64,000 nucleotides of DNA from Marinoscillum pacificum (lineage in GTDB: Bacteria > Bacteroidota > Bacteroidia > Cytophagales > Cyclobacteriaceae), in the NCBI RefSeq assembly GCF_024714495.1, contig NZ_JAMZMJ010000018.1, forward strand, positions 34,507-98,506. The letters are read 5' to 3'. Positions 1 through 8,642 of the stretch are shown here, piece after piece. Made by a program: the position numbers and the translations under genes. Position 1 is the first letter of the stretch. Every line of letters starts with the position of its first letter. The notes beneath the pieces were generated by a model. The model was not told where the DNA came from, did not search any database, and saw nothing but the letters and a program-made list of their open reading frames with translations.

Positions 1-484
1 TGGTCATCATAGATTCACTTGGTTCCCAATAAAAGATTTTCAATAGAATGTCTTTCATATCAAATATCATAATGTTGGTAGGAACCATGTTGTATTTGGT
101 CACATTTACCCGTAGTGTAGGATAATCTGCTTCTATGGTTACATTTCCCGCTAAAATTTCTTTTTCAGATTTCAGCGTGATTGGAAATTCATATTCTTCA
201 TTATCATATTTGACAGTGAATACATAATCTCCTAGAGCCAAGCTTGATAAGCCGTAAGGTTTAGAGAATCCTTTGCCAGAAATAGTCTCTTTAATTAGTT
301 TGGTTCCTCTTTTGTCTTCAAGGGTAACTGTGACTTCTCTGTCGATTACATCACCGAAAAACACGGTGTAGATTTTTTCGAGATCGTTACTATATACTCG
401 TAATACTGGACTATTGTCCTCTTGTGCACTAACTGAAAATCCTGTTACAAACATTAAAAATGCTGCAACTATTATTTTTTTCAT
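1..484 (-). CDS. Secreted protein of unknown function, C-terminus cut by window edge
   Basis: The frame is open from an ATG at 484 to the left edge (about 161 codons), so the gene continues outside the window. The product starts MKKIIVAAFLMF and has a hydrophobic segment ending in a likely signal peptidase site after VSAQ, so it is exported. The rest is short beta-strand-like stretches with polar turns (for example VTVTLEDKRG and YVFTVKYDNEEY), which suggests an immunoglobulin-like or T9SS-cargo beta-sandwich. That fold is an inference. No catalytic motif is visible. It is transcribed away from the receiver gene at 706. I do not recognise the family. Confidence 0.75.
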   Translation of the reverse strand, partial: MKKIIVAAFLMFVTGFSVSAQEDNSPVLRVYSNDLEKIYTVFFGDVIDREVTVTLEDKRGTKLIKETISGKGFSKPYGLSSLALGDYVFTVKYDNEEYEFPITLKSEKEILAGNVTIEADYPTLRVNVTKYNMVPTNIMIFDMKDILLKIFYWEPSESMMT

Positions 485-621
485 GATGTCATAGGCTGAT
501 GGACTTGCAAAAGAAATAAATAGAATGTTTTTATTAAAACAATGTACCCTTAATATTTAAATAACTCCATGAACGGGAATAATTTGTAATGATCTGGAAT
601 ACAGAGAGTTTGATGAGCGGG

Positions 622-652
622 TTTTGAATTCTGTATTCATGTAGTACCTTTG
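622..652 (+). promoter_or_regulatory. Bacteroidota-type promoter of the receiver gene
   Basis: TTTTG at 622-626 is followed after 18 bases by TACCTTTG at 645-652. This matches the known Bacteroidota -33 (TTTG) and -7 (TAnnTTTG) elements. The expected start of transcription is near 659, giving an untranslated leader of about 47 bases before the ATG at 706. Confidence 0.65.
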
Positions 653-705
653 TGTCACATCAACGCAGGCACTTCCACCGATTTTATGTGCCACAACCTT
701 AGAGA

Positions 706-1104
706 ATGACTCCATCAGAATTAAAGATTTTAGTTGCTGAAGACAATTTGGTGAACCAAATGGTCATGGGCAAAATATTTAAAAAGCTTGGTTTTGAGAT
801 AGCATTGGCCAAGGATGGAGCTGAAGCCTCGCTTAAGGGCCAGGAGACTGCTTTTGACTTAGTACTGATGGATGTGAATATGCCTGGTAAAGATGGTCTG
901 GAGGTCACTAGGGATATTCGCGCTGCGCATGGAGATAAACCAGTAATCATTGCTCTTACTGCTAGTGTAATGCAGCAAGATCAAGATGAATGTATTCAGG
1001 CAGGAATGAATGATTTTATGTCTAAGCCTATATCTAAAGATCAACTTGCTGAACTCCTAAATAAGTGGTGGAATGGTATAGTGCCTACTGGAGAGGCACT
1101 ATAG
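706..1104 (+). CDS. Stand-alone CheY-like response regulator
   Basis: The 132-residue protein is a single receiver domain with no output domain. It has the acidic pair in LVAEDN (residues 10-14), the phospho-acceptor Asp56 in LMDVNMP, the switch Thr85 in ALTAS and Lys107 in MSKPIS. The DNxVNQxV-type start and the QAGMNDFMSKP end are typical of receiver domains at the C-terminus of hybrid histidine kinases. It may therefore be a separated receiver serving such a kinase by phosphorelay; the hybrid kinase at 25047 carries a similar domain. No kinase is adjacent on this strand. The last codons overlap a terminator hairpin. Confidence 0.9.
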   Translation: MTPSELKILVAEDNLVNQMVMGKIFKKLGFEIALAKDGAEASLKGQETAFDLVLMDVNMPGKDGLEVTRDIRAAHGDKPVIIALTASVMQQDQDECIQAGMNDFMSKPISKDQLAELLNKWWNGIVPTGEAL

Positions 1105-1115
1105 GAACATTTTTA
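1077..1115 (+). terminator. Intrinsic terminator inside the end of the receiver gene
   Basis: TATAGTGCCT (1077-1086) and AGGCACTATA (1094-1103) form a perfect 10-bp stem with a 7-base loop. A short T run follows at 1110-1115. The stem includes the last codons and part of the stop codon at 1102-1104. Confidence 0.65.
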
Positions 1116-3542
1116 AAACTGTATTCTGTACATCACGTCTGGAAAAAAACCGATTTGTTTTACAGAATTGATTTCATCGGTGACTTCATTGTACCTTCTT
1201 ACAAATTCGTTTTTACGGTTAGTTACATTTTGTAGATCTACAAAGAATTGATGCGAAATGTTCTTCCTAGAACTGTTCAATCGAATTCCAAATTTAAGAT
1301 CCCATCGTATATAGTCCTCGTAGTTTTCGCTGAAAGCTATTTCTTCAAACCTAACTTCTCTACCTCCATTGGCCCTGGTTGCGGCAATATCAACAGGTGT
1401 GTACGGTTTTCCTCCACTTGTAGTGAATTTGGTATCAAAGGTCCAGGCATGCTGAGAGTCTTTTCCAAATTTCCATTCTTTACCCGCCAATACATTGATC
1501 ACATAATTGTTGTCAAAAGCAGTACTTCTAGTTACTCCATCACTTCCTTCATATTTTGAATTATAAATTGAGGAGGTAAACAACAGATAATAGTCGTGGC
1601 TAAAGAATTTTTCCAGGGTTAATTCTATTCCGTAATTGGTTCCAGTACCTTCATTGACAAGGTTAGAGCGTTCGTTGTAGACAAAATCTGCACCCTCGTT
1701 GATTATGGAATAGGAACTTGATGTGTTTTCTACAGGTAAGTTGAATAGGCTTTGGTAATACACCTCAGCTTTTATTCTCCAGTCTGTTCCGAAGCTTTTG
1801 TCATACCCAGCAATAAAGTGATGGCTTTTCATGAAATCAAGATTTTCATTGGTTCGACGGTAACTCCCATTATCTAATGGAGTTTCTAAAAAGAGAATTG
1901 GAGCAGGGATCATTTGAGAATGGAGACCGTAAGCAAAGCTTATTCTTTGATTTGAAGTGATTTGGTAGCTAATACCAGCTCTTGGCTCAATGCTTGCATG
2001 ATCATTTAGGTCAAAATATTGGCCGTGTAACCCGGCAGTCATGCTTAGTTTGTCTGTGATGTTGTTTTCCACCTGACCATATAGCTGGTGTAACATGTAG
2101 GTGTCATTGACGTCTGTAACAGTTAGGAAATAATCTGGAATGCTGTCTTGGTTGGCGTCAGGAATGTCAGTTCGGTTGTTACGATCCTCTGTGTTGAATT
2201 TAGCATTGTACAGTTCTCCTAAATATCCAGCTTTCATATTCCATTTAGCATTGAATTTTTTAGTGACGGCTGAGTTGAGTGTGTATCGAAACTCCTTATT
2301 ATCTACACTTGTTGCCAGGTATTTATTGATGATTACTTCGTTTTCATCTCTTATTAAGTTGTCTTGTTGGTAATCGTTTTGAGTTGTGGACCACCCAATG
2401 GATGACTTAATGAATGTGGATGGATTGATTCTAACTAGATGTGTCAGGCCGAGAACACCCAATCTGTTGTCTATATAGGAGTCTGTTGCTGGGTTGGCGA
2501 ATAAGTCTCCTTCATCAACATCTTCACCTTTAAAATTGATGCTACTTAATCCAGCCAATCCGAATAATTCGAACTTTCCGATTTTGGAGTTTCCAAGGTT
2601 GACTTTGAATGAAAAGTCTTGATAATAGGGGATAGCACTTGTTCCGGTAGCGGCAAGACTTGCAATGCCGTATCTGTAAGAGGCTACAAAAGAAGAGTTG
2701 TTCTTTCTACTAATAGGTCCTTCAGCTAAAAATTCCACTCCAGAGTAGGCGCTCATTTGCCCGGTAAATTCATATTTATCCGTATTACCATTTCTGAAAT
2801 TGATGTCGAAAACTGCGGCATTCGCATTGCCATATTCAGCAGGAAATGCGCCAGTTAGAAAATCAGAAGTGCGTAGCAGATTTGTGTTTAGCGCATTGAC
2901 CGGTCCGCCTGTCACTCCAAGTGTAGCGAAGTGATTGGTAGTTGCCACAGGAATGCCTTCAATTCTCCATAATAAGCCGGTTGGACTATTGCCCCGCACA
3001 ACAATATCATTTCTGCTATCATTAGGTGCACTTACTCCAGCGAAAGAAGTTGCTAGTCGAGCAACATCATTTCTGCCTCCTGAGAATCTGGTTGTTTCTT
3101 CTAAACTGAAGGTTCGAGCGCTCACTTTGGCCATTTCGTTGATAGGCATATCTTTATTAGCGTCGGCCGTTATGACCACAGCTTCCAGATTTTCAACTGA
3201 TTCTTCCAGTTTGACCTCAAGAACTACTTCCTTCCCTGAGGTTACTAGAATGTTGGGTAACGAAATGCTTTTGTAACCAATGTATTGCGCTCCAAAGTTT
3301 TGTCTTCCAACGGGTACATTTTCTATTCTGAACCTTCCTTCTAAATCAGTAACAGCTCCAATTACAGGGTCGCTATCAATAATAAGAATGGTGGCTCCAA
3401 TGAGCGGATATTCTGATTGAGCATCAATTATCCGTCCTTTTATTACCTGGGTTTGTGCACTGCTAATTAGTGAAATGAATGCCAGAAATATTCCTAATAA
3501 AATTTTCAATGTTTGGTTCTTAGAATGTTTAGTCATGGTCAT
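1113..3542 (-). CDS. TonB-dependent outer-membrane receptor with carboxypeptidase-like N-domain
   Basis: The 809-residue protein has a signal peptide ending near residue 29 (LISSAQ). Next comes a CarboxypepD_reg beta-sandwich at about 33-110 (IKGRIIDAQSEYPLIGAT and GRFRIENVPVG), then a plug domain at about 135-250 (NDIVVRGNSPTGLLWRIEGIPV), then a long beta-barrel ending in the aromatic MYRIQF. The family imports ligands such as siderophores, vitamins or glycans across the outer membrane using TonB energy. There is no SusD partner and no STN domain, so it is not a SusC and probably does not signal to an anti-sigma factor. The substrate cannot be told from sequence. ATG codons at 3542 and 3536 are both possible starts. 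Confidence 0.9.
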   Translation of the reverse strand: MTMTKHSKNQTLKILLGIFLAFISLISSAQTQVIKGRIIDAQSEYPLIGATILIIDSDPVIGAVTDLEGRFRIENVPVGRQNFGAQYIGYKSISLPNILVTSGKEVVLEVKLEESVENLEAVVITADANKDMPINEMAKVSARTFSLEETTRFSGGRNDVARLATSFAGVSAPNDSRNDIVVRGNSPTGLLWRIEGIPVATTNHFATLGVTGGPVNALNTNLLRTSDFLTGAFPAEYGNANAAVFDINFRNGNTDKYEFTGQMSAYSGVEFLAEGPISRKNNSSFVASYRYGIASLAATGTSAIPYYQDFSFKVNLGNSKIGKFELFGLAGLSSINFKGEDVDEGDLFANPATDSYIDNRLGVLGLTHLVRINPSTFIKSSIGWSTTQNDYQQDNLIRDENEVIINKYLATSVDNKEFRYTLNSAVTKKFNAKWNMKAGYLGELYNAKFNTEDRNNRTDIPDANQDSIPDYFLTVTDVNDTYMLHQLYGQVENNITDKLSMTAGLHGQYFDLNDHASIEPRAGISYQITSNQRISFAYGLHSQMIPAPILFLETPLDNGSYRRTNENLDFMKSHHFIAGYDKSFGTDWRIKAEVYYQSLFNLPVENTSSSYSIINEGADFVYNERSNLVNEGTGTNYGIELTLEKFFSHDYYLLFTSSIYNSKYEGSDGVTRSTAFDNNYVINVLAGKEWKFGKDSQHAWTFDTKFTTSGGKPYTPVDIAATRANGGREVRFEEIAFSENYEDYIRWDLKFGIRLNSSRKNISHQFFVDLQNVTNRKNEFVRRYNEVTDEINSVKQIGFFPDVMYRIQF

Positions 3543-3719
3543 TGAGATTGATTACTGCAATGAAATTACGAGGAGTGTGAGCGAGCCGAAATACTTAAAA
3601 AGGTGAACTGAGTAATAGTCGAGTTCAAAGTTGAATCTTAATGCTTGAAGCGGATGAATCCACTTTAATGCGAGATTATGGGTTTCGAGGAGTGATTTTC
3701 CTACTTCAGGCTTCGAATT

Positions 3720-4799
3720 ATGGGTTTGACTATACTTTCATCATACAGCATAAAAAATTCGATTAGTTTTATCTCAATGAGATTTTTAAAGGAGCGATAC
3801 GTTCGTTGGGTAGGTATTTTCATAGTTGCTTTTATCGTTACATTTTTTGATGAGGGCCACGAGGGAGATATTCCGTATTGGTATAGGTATGGAGTTTCGT
3901 GGTTGTTTACTGCTGTCTATTGGAATGGAGCCTACTTGATTTTCATGATGTTCAGAAAGCTTTATCCTGAGATCTCAAAAACCTTTCTCCGGTTGATAAT
4001 TACTTATGTCGTTTTGTTTATTTGGATGACAGTAGGTGGTGTGCCCATTAAACTTCTACTGGGTGTTATTGATCTGAAGGCAGTATGCACCTTGGGTATT
4101 TATACAGAATATTTGGTCTTGAATCTGGTCATTGCCATTATGGTTGGGACCATGTATGAGACTGTGTTCTTTTTTGAAAAGTGGAAAGATGCAATAAGGC
4201 AAAATGAAGAGTTGAAAAATCAGCAGATACGAACACAGTTTGAAGTATTACAGAATCAAATGAGCCCTCACTTTCTGTTTAACAGCCTGAATACGTTGAC
4301 GACTCTAATTGCAGAAAATCAAGACTTAGCTCTGGAATTTACTGAGAAGCTTTCGGATGTATACAGATACATTTTACAGAACAAGCAGCGGGAGTTGGTA
4401 ACACTTAATGAAGAACTTCAATTTGTTAAAGATTATCTCTATTTATTGAAAATCCGCTTTCCGGAAAACTTAAATGTGGATTTTAGTATTCCAGAAAAAT
4501 GTTTGAAAATGCATATCGCTCCACTGACTTTACAAATGTTAATAGAGAACAGTATTAAGCATAATGTCATTTCTAAGGCGCATCCCTTGAGTGTAGATGT
4601 GTATATTACTGATGGCTGTATAGTGGTAAGAAATAACCTTAAGCTGAAGCAAGTTCTGGATAAGTCGACCAAAACAGGTCTGGATAATATAAGGAAGCGG
4701 TACGAGTACCTCAGTGATTCCACCATTGAGGTAATAGAGACATCAAATAGCTTCATTGTTTCTGTGCCTTTAATAGTCGTGAAAAACGAAGAGAATTAA
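3720..4799 (+). CDS. LytS/YehU-type membrane sensor histidine kinase
   Basis: The 359-residue protein has about four N-terminal membrane segments (roughly 30-43, 58-78, 88-108 and 128-150), then a His_kinase domain (PF06580 type). The phospho-acceptor is His184 in NQMSPHFLFNSLN, the N-box is LIENSIKHN (Asn277) and the G-box region is TGLDNIRKRYEYL. It would autophosphorylate and pass phosphate to the LytTR regulator that begins 5 bases downstream. The membrane part has no recognisable ligand domain, so the signal is unknown. An alternative ATG at 3777 would remove 19 poorly structured residues and is equally plausible. Confidence 0.92.
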   Translation: MGLTILSSYSIKNSISFISMRFLKERYVRWVGIFIVAFIVTFFDEGHEGDIPYWYRYGVSWLFTAVYWNGAYLIFMMFRKLYPEISKTFLRLIITYVVLFIWMTVGGVPIKLLLGVIDLKAVCTLGIYTEYLVLNLVIAIMVGTMYETVFFFEKWKDAIRQNEELKNQQIRTQFEVLQNQMSPHFLFNSLNTLTTLIAENQDLALEFTEKLSDVYRYILQNKQRELVTLNEELQFVKDYLYLLKIRFPENLNVDFSIPEKCLKMHIAPLTLQMLIENSIKHNVISKAHPLSVDVYITDGCIVVRNNLKLKQVLDKSTKTGLDNIRKRYEYLSDSTIEVIETSNSFIVSVPLIVVKNEEN

Positions 4800-4804
4800 T
4801 TGAG

Positions 4805-5572
4805 ATGGGTCTAAAAGTAGTCATTATAGAAGATGAGGCACCAGCATTCAGGCGACTCCAGAAGATATTGGAAGAGGCGGAGCCCGATGTAGAAATTGTA
4901 GAGGTCCTCGACAGTGTTGAGGAGGCTGTTAATTGGATTAGTAAACATGAAGCTCCGGATCTCTATTTTATGGATATCCAATTGAGTGATGGCATCAGTT
5001 TCGAGATTTTCGAAAAAGTCAGAATAATGAGTCCAGTTATATTCACTACAGCATTTGATGAGTATATGCTGAAGGCTTTTAAGGTCAATTCTGTGGATTA
5101 TTTATTAAAGCCTATCAAATCTGAAGACCTGAAAAACAGCCTTGTCAAACTAAATGGCCTTAAAACTCACTTCACTAGTTCTTCTACCGATTTGCATGAA
5201 GTAGTCAAGCAAATTCGCATGGATACAGTTGAGTATAAAAGTAGGTTTCTTATTAAGTTGGGAGATAAAATGATTGCTGTTGAAACGAATCAGATCAGTT
5301 ATTTTCAAACCAGAAACGGCGTAGTGCACATGACTACCAAAGGGAGTAGGAACTATTTTATGGATCAGACTTTGGATGAATTAGAGACGGTTCTGAATCC
5401 ATCAAAATTTTATAGAGCTAACCGCCAATTCATTGTGTCATTTGATGCGATTCATACAGTGCATAAGTACCACAAAGGGAAACTTCTGGTCGAGGTAACA
5501 CCAAAAAGTAAAGATGAGGTAGTGGTATCCGCGGAAAAAGCCACCAAATTCAAACAGTGGCTAGATAGTTAA
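4805..5572 (+). CDS. LytTR-family DNA-binding response regulator
   Basis: The 255-residue protein has a receiver domain at 1-120 (VVIIEDEAPA at the start, phospho-acceptor Asp57 in YFMDIQLSDG, Lys in YLLKPI) and a LytTR DNA-binding domain at about 150-250 (FLIKLGDKMIAVE, FYRANRQFIVS). It is cotranscribed with the LytS-type kinase 5 bases upstream and is almost certainly its partner. LytTR regulators bind paired direct repeats, but no target was identified here. Its TAA stop overlaps the TAA stop of the convergent PAS kinase by 4 bases. Confidence 0.93.
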   Translation: MGLKVVIIEDEAPAFRRLQKILEEAEPDVEIVEVLDSVEEAVNWISKHEAPDLYFMDIQLSDGISFEIFEKVRIMSPVIFTTAFDEYMLKAFKVNSVDYLLKPIKSEDLKNSLVKLNGLKTHFTSSSTDLHEVVKQIRMDTVEYKSRFLIKLGDKMIAVETNQISYFQTRNGVVHMTTKGSRNYFMDQTLDELETVLNPSKFYRANRQFIVSFDAIHTVHKYHKGKLLVEVTPKSKDEVVVSAEKATKFKQWLDS

Positions 5573-7788
5573 TTGCTTACAGGTACTTCTACCCAAATGG
5601 TAGTACCCTGATTTGGAGAAGATGAGATTTCTACAATTCCTGAAAGTGAACCAGCTCTACTTTTCATACTAGCGAGACCAAAACCTACTTTTAACTGATC
5701 AATATTTCCATAATCAAAGCCGTCTCCATTATCCTCGATGTTCATTTGAATGACATGTTTAGATTTTGAGATTTGAACTATTACTTCACTAGCATTTGCA
5801 TGTTTATTGATGTTGGTGATAGCTTCTTGAAATATTCGATATAATGAAATTTCAATGCTTCTGCTCAGTCGTTCTTCACCTAAATTTTCATAAAAAGTAA
5901 AGTTGGTAATGGTATTGGTGTTCAACTGATCTATTACCTGCTCAATGGTTTCGATAAGTCCAAAGTCCTCAATAGACTTTGGCATAATAGAGTGTGCTAT
6001 GCCACGAGTTTCTTCAACACCTGATTTTAGGGTATTCAATGCCATTTGGTATTGACCCATTATTTCTGGCGCTTTTTCTTTGATTGTTTCACTCAGGTGC
6101 TGTAGTCCCATCAAAGCAGATATAAGTGTTTGTTGAACACCGTCATGAATTTCTTCTGAAATGCGTTGACGCTGATTGTCTTCTGCTTGCAGTGCAGCGG
6201 AGATCACTCGATCCTCTGCATTTACCTGATCAGTGATATCTACAAGAAATCCTTCAAGAACTAAATTATCAATTTCTCTTTTAGTGATTTGAGCTTTCAT
6301 CCAAATCCATTTTTCCGTGCCGGATTTAGTCTTAATTCTAAAACTATTTTGGAATTCAGATTTGTCTTGATTGATAGACTTCATCATGATTTCACGGTTC
6401 ATGTACCGATCATGTTCATTGATTAACTCTTCAAATTTTATCGCACCATGAGGGTAAAAGTCTTCCGATGTATATTCAGTCAATTTGGTGATTTGATGAC
6501 TTAAACTGAGAGCAGGCATACCGATTTCTGGAGTGAACCTAAACACCACTCCAGGTGCAGTTTGGATGATATTGTTTAAGCGTTCATTAGAACGGGTTAT
6601 TTCATCTTCGTACTTTTTTCGGTAGGTAATGTCTTGCAGGACAGCCACTATGCGATAGGGCTCATCATCTTTTAGAATCAAAGTCCCTTTATGAGATAGC
6701 CAAATAAAGTCTTTCTCAGGGTGGTTGACTCTATATTCTACTTCGTATGTTTCTGGTTTGTCCTTGAAAATACATTGCATTGTTTCAATGACCAAGTCAC
6801 GATCATCTGGGTAAACAATGGTATTACTGAAAGCATCAAAACTTGGAACATAGTTGGCTCTATTTTTTCCTATCATATCAAAATAGATATCATTGGCCTT
6901 AACTTTTCCAGATTTTAATTCCCAATCTATAATGGCTAGTTTACCACCATTTGTGGCTACAGATAAGCGTTCTTCATTGTCTCGTAGAGCTTGTTCTAGT
7001 TTGTATTCATCAGTTCTGTCCCAACCTACGGTTAATAAATCCCGTCCATCGTTGTTTTCATCAACGAGCGTTTTTTTTATAATGGTATATAATCGGTCTT
7101 CACCATCGGTATTAGGTATCCAGGCATTAAACTTGACTTCTGTTCCTGACTTCAACGCCTCTTGATCCTTCAGCTCCATTTGATCCTGAATTTCCATTGG
7201 AGCACTAAGGATATTATGGCCATCCAATTCTTGATCACCATTTAGCTCAATATCCGGTGAGATCAACGATTTGATGAAGGATTTATTTAGAAGTTTGAAT
7301 TTAAAGTTTGGGTCTTTTACTGTTACATGAACGGGCAATTCATCAAGAATCTTTCTAAAGAAAGCCTTTTGATTGATTAATTGTTGGTCTTTTTTTCTAA
7401 GCTCAGTAACATCTCTGCAAACACCTAAAACCTTTATTAATTTGTTTTGTGTGTTTAATACAGGTTTGATTGAACTAAGTAGGATTGCCTTACTTCCATC
7501 TTTTCTAGTGATGTATTCTTCAAATTGATATTCGGTTCCTGTTGCAGTATTGGCATAAAGTGCATTCAAGAACTGTTGTCTATTTTCTCCTTCTAAATGA
7601 CTAAGGAAGAAATCAAATGATAATGGAACTGAATAAGGCTCATATCCATAAATCTCATAGAGGTGCTCAGACCATTCTAATTGATCGGTTTCAGCATCCC
7701 ATTGAAAACTTCCAATATTTGCAAGCGCCTCTATACTAAGAGACATAGACCTGCTGGAATCAATCAAACTAGATTTTCTTGACGGCAT
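5569..7788 (-). CDS. Cytoplasmic multi-PAS sensor kinase, NarL-partner (HisKA_3) type
   Basis: The 739-residue protein has no membrane segment. It contains about four PAS/PAC units (roughly 20-130, 145-260, 270-390 and 405-520). Several have clear PAC ends, for example EYITRKDGSKAILLSS and EYRVNHPEKDFIWLS. The kinase core has the HisKA_3 motif RQRISEEIHDGVQQ with phospho-acceptor His548, and an HATPase_c domain with HANAS, EDNGDGFD and VGFGLASMKSRA. Such kinases normally feed a LuxR/NarL-type regulator, but none is encoded here, so it is an orphan in this window. The many PAS units suggest redox, oxygen or small-molecule sensing (inference). It converges on and overlaps the LytTR gene. Confidence 0.92.
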   Translation of the reverse strand: MPSRKSSLIDSSRSMSLSIEALANIGSFQWDAETDQLEWSEHLYEIYGYEPYSVPLSFDFFLSHLEGENRQQFLNALYANTATGTEYQFEEYITRKDGSKAILLSSIKPVLNTQNKLIKVLGVCRDVTELRKKDQQLINQKAFFRKILDELPVHVTVKDPNFKFKLLNKSFIKSLISPDIELNGDQELDGHNILSAPMEIQDQMELKDQEALKSGTEVKFNAWIPNTDGEDRLYTIIKKTLVDENNDGRDLLTVGWDRTDEYKLEQALRDNEERLSVATNGGKLAIIDWELKSGKVKANDIYFDMIGKNRANYVPSFDAFSNTIVYPDDRDLVIETMQCIFKDKPETYEVEYRVNHPEKDFIWLSHKGTLILKDDEPYRIVAVLQDITYRKKYEDEITRSNERLNNIIQTAPGVVFRFTPEIGMPALSLSHQITKLTEYTSEDFYPHGAIKFEELINEHDRYMNREIMMKSINQDKSEFQNSFRIKTKSGTEKWIWMKAQITKREIDNLVLEGFLVDITDQVNAEDRVISAALQAEDNQRQRISEEIHDGVQQTLISALMGLQHLSETIKEKAPEIMGQYQMALNTLKSGVEETRGIAHSIMPKSIEDFGLIETIEQVIDQLNTNTITNFTFYENLGEERLSRSIEISLYRIFQEAITNINKHANASEVIVQISKSKHVIQMNIEDNGDGFDYGNIDQLKVGFGLASMKSRAGSLSGIVEISSSPNQGTTIWVEVPVSN

Positions 7789-7980
7789 AGCTTGCGTTCA
7801 GAGTTAAATATTAAAATAGTAAATATTACCGAACAAATTGACAAAAACTGGGAATTCCTGCTAGTTGCCGGAATACAGCGTTTAACGGTACTAATTAATA
7901 GTTAAGTTATCATAACAGAGGATTAATACTAATTGGTTGGTCTGGATACTAGTTGGAGATACATTCGGGTAGACCTTACT

Positions 7981-8565
7981 ATGACTATGAATCCTATCAA
8001 CCTATCCAGTGATGAATCGCTATGGCAATCTTGTGTAGACGATGATCAGAGGGCTTTCGATCTATTATTTACTCGCTATTTTCAAGGGCTTTGCCAATAT
8101 GCTGGGAAGTATAATTTGTCCAGTAGTATGGTGGAAGAAGTAGTGGCTGATGTATTTGTTAATCTTTGGTTAAAAAGAAAAGAACTCAAAATTCAACACA
8201 TTAAGCCTTATTTGTTTCAATCAACTAGAAATACAGCTCTGAATTTCATCAAGAAATCTTATCAACCTCATTTTCCTATTGATGATTTGAGTGAAGAGAT
8301 ATCTGATAAGCAATGGGATGCTGATCTTGAAATCTCCTATTCTGAAACTGAGAAAGAATTAAATAAACTAGTGGATCAACTGCCTGATCAGCAAAGAGAT
8401 GTGTTTAGGATGAGGCGAATTCATGGTTATAGTTTGGAGGAAATTTCAGACATCTTGAATATTAGTTCTAAAACGGTCAGTAATCACTTAACTCAAGCTT
8501 CGAAATTCATTAATTCTCACATTCGAGATATTTCCTACCTCCTGATTATACTGGTTAATATATAA
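7981..8565 (+). CDS. ECF RNA polymerase sigma factor (FecI-like)
   Basis: The 194-residue protein has sigma region 2 (DQRAFDLLFTRYFQGLCQYA, then VEEVVADVFVNLW) and region 4 (LPDQQRDVFRMRRIHGYS with the helix-turn-helix ISDILNISSKTVSNHL). I chose the ATG at 7981 because the only earlier in-frame start is a TTG at 7933 adding 16 unconserved residues. A FecR-type anti-sigma factor follows after 77 bases, then a SusC with an STN domain. In Bacteroidota this order means a trans-envelope system: ligand at the outer-membrane receptor relieves FecR and frees the sigma factor to transcribe the transport operon. Confidence 0.93.
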   Translation: MTMNPINLSSDESLWQSCVDDDQRAFDLLFTRYFQGLCQYAGKYNLSSSMVEEVVADVFVNLWLKRKELKIQHIKPYLFQSTRNTALNFIKKSYQPHFPIDDLSEEISDKQWDADLEISYSETEKELNKLVDQLPDQQRDVFRMRRIHGYSLEEISDILNISSKTVSNHLTQASKFINSHIRDISYLLIILVNI

Positions 8566-8611
8566 ATAACAAACCCGTAACAGGTTCGACTGGGAATCGG
8601 GCCCATCCAAT

Positions 8612-8642
8612 GATGTCTTAGTAGTGGAGGCTAGAAGGCATC
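8612..8642 (+). promoter_or_regulatory. Hairpin abutting the FecR start codon
   Basis: GATGTCTT (8612-8619) can pair with AAGGCATC (8635-8642), an 8-bp stem with one G-T pair. The 3' arm touches the ATG at 8643. It could limit translation of the anti-sigma gene relative to the sigma gene. That role is an inference. Confidence 0.35.

Noticed and set aside
1248..1559. Open frame opposite the TonB-dependent receptor
   Set aside because: The receptor's barrel strands are intact on the minus strand across this stretch, and the opposite frame has no motif or sensible composition.
4439..4756. 105-codon frame opposite the LytS-type kinase
   Set aside because: It lies wholly inside the kinase catalytic domain and shows no domain of its own.
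5569..7788. PAS kinase as partner of the adjacent LytTR regulator
   Set aside because: HisKA_3 kinases pair with LuxR/NarL-type regulators. The LytTR regulator already has its LytS partner directly upstream, and the PAS kinase gene is convergent.
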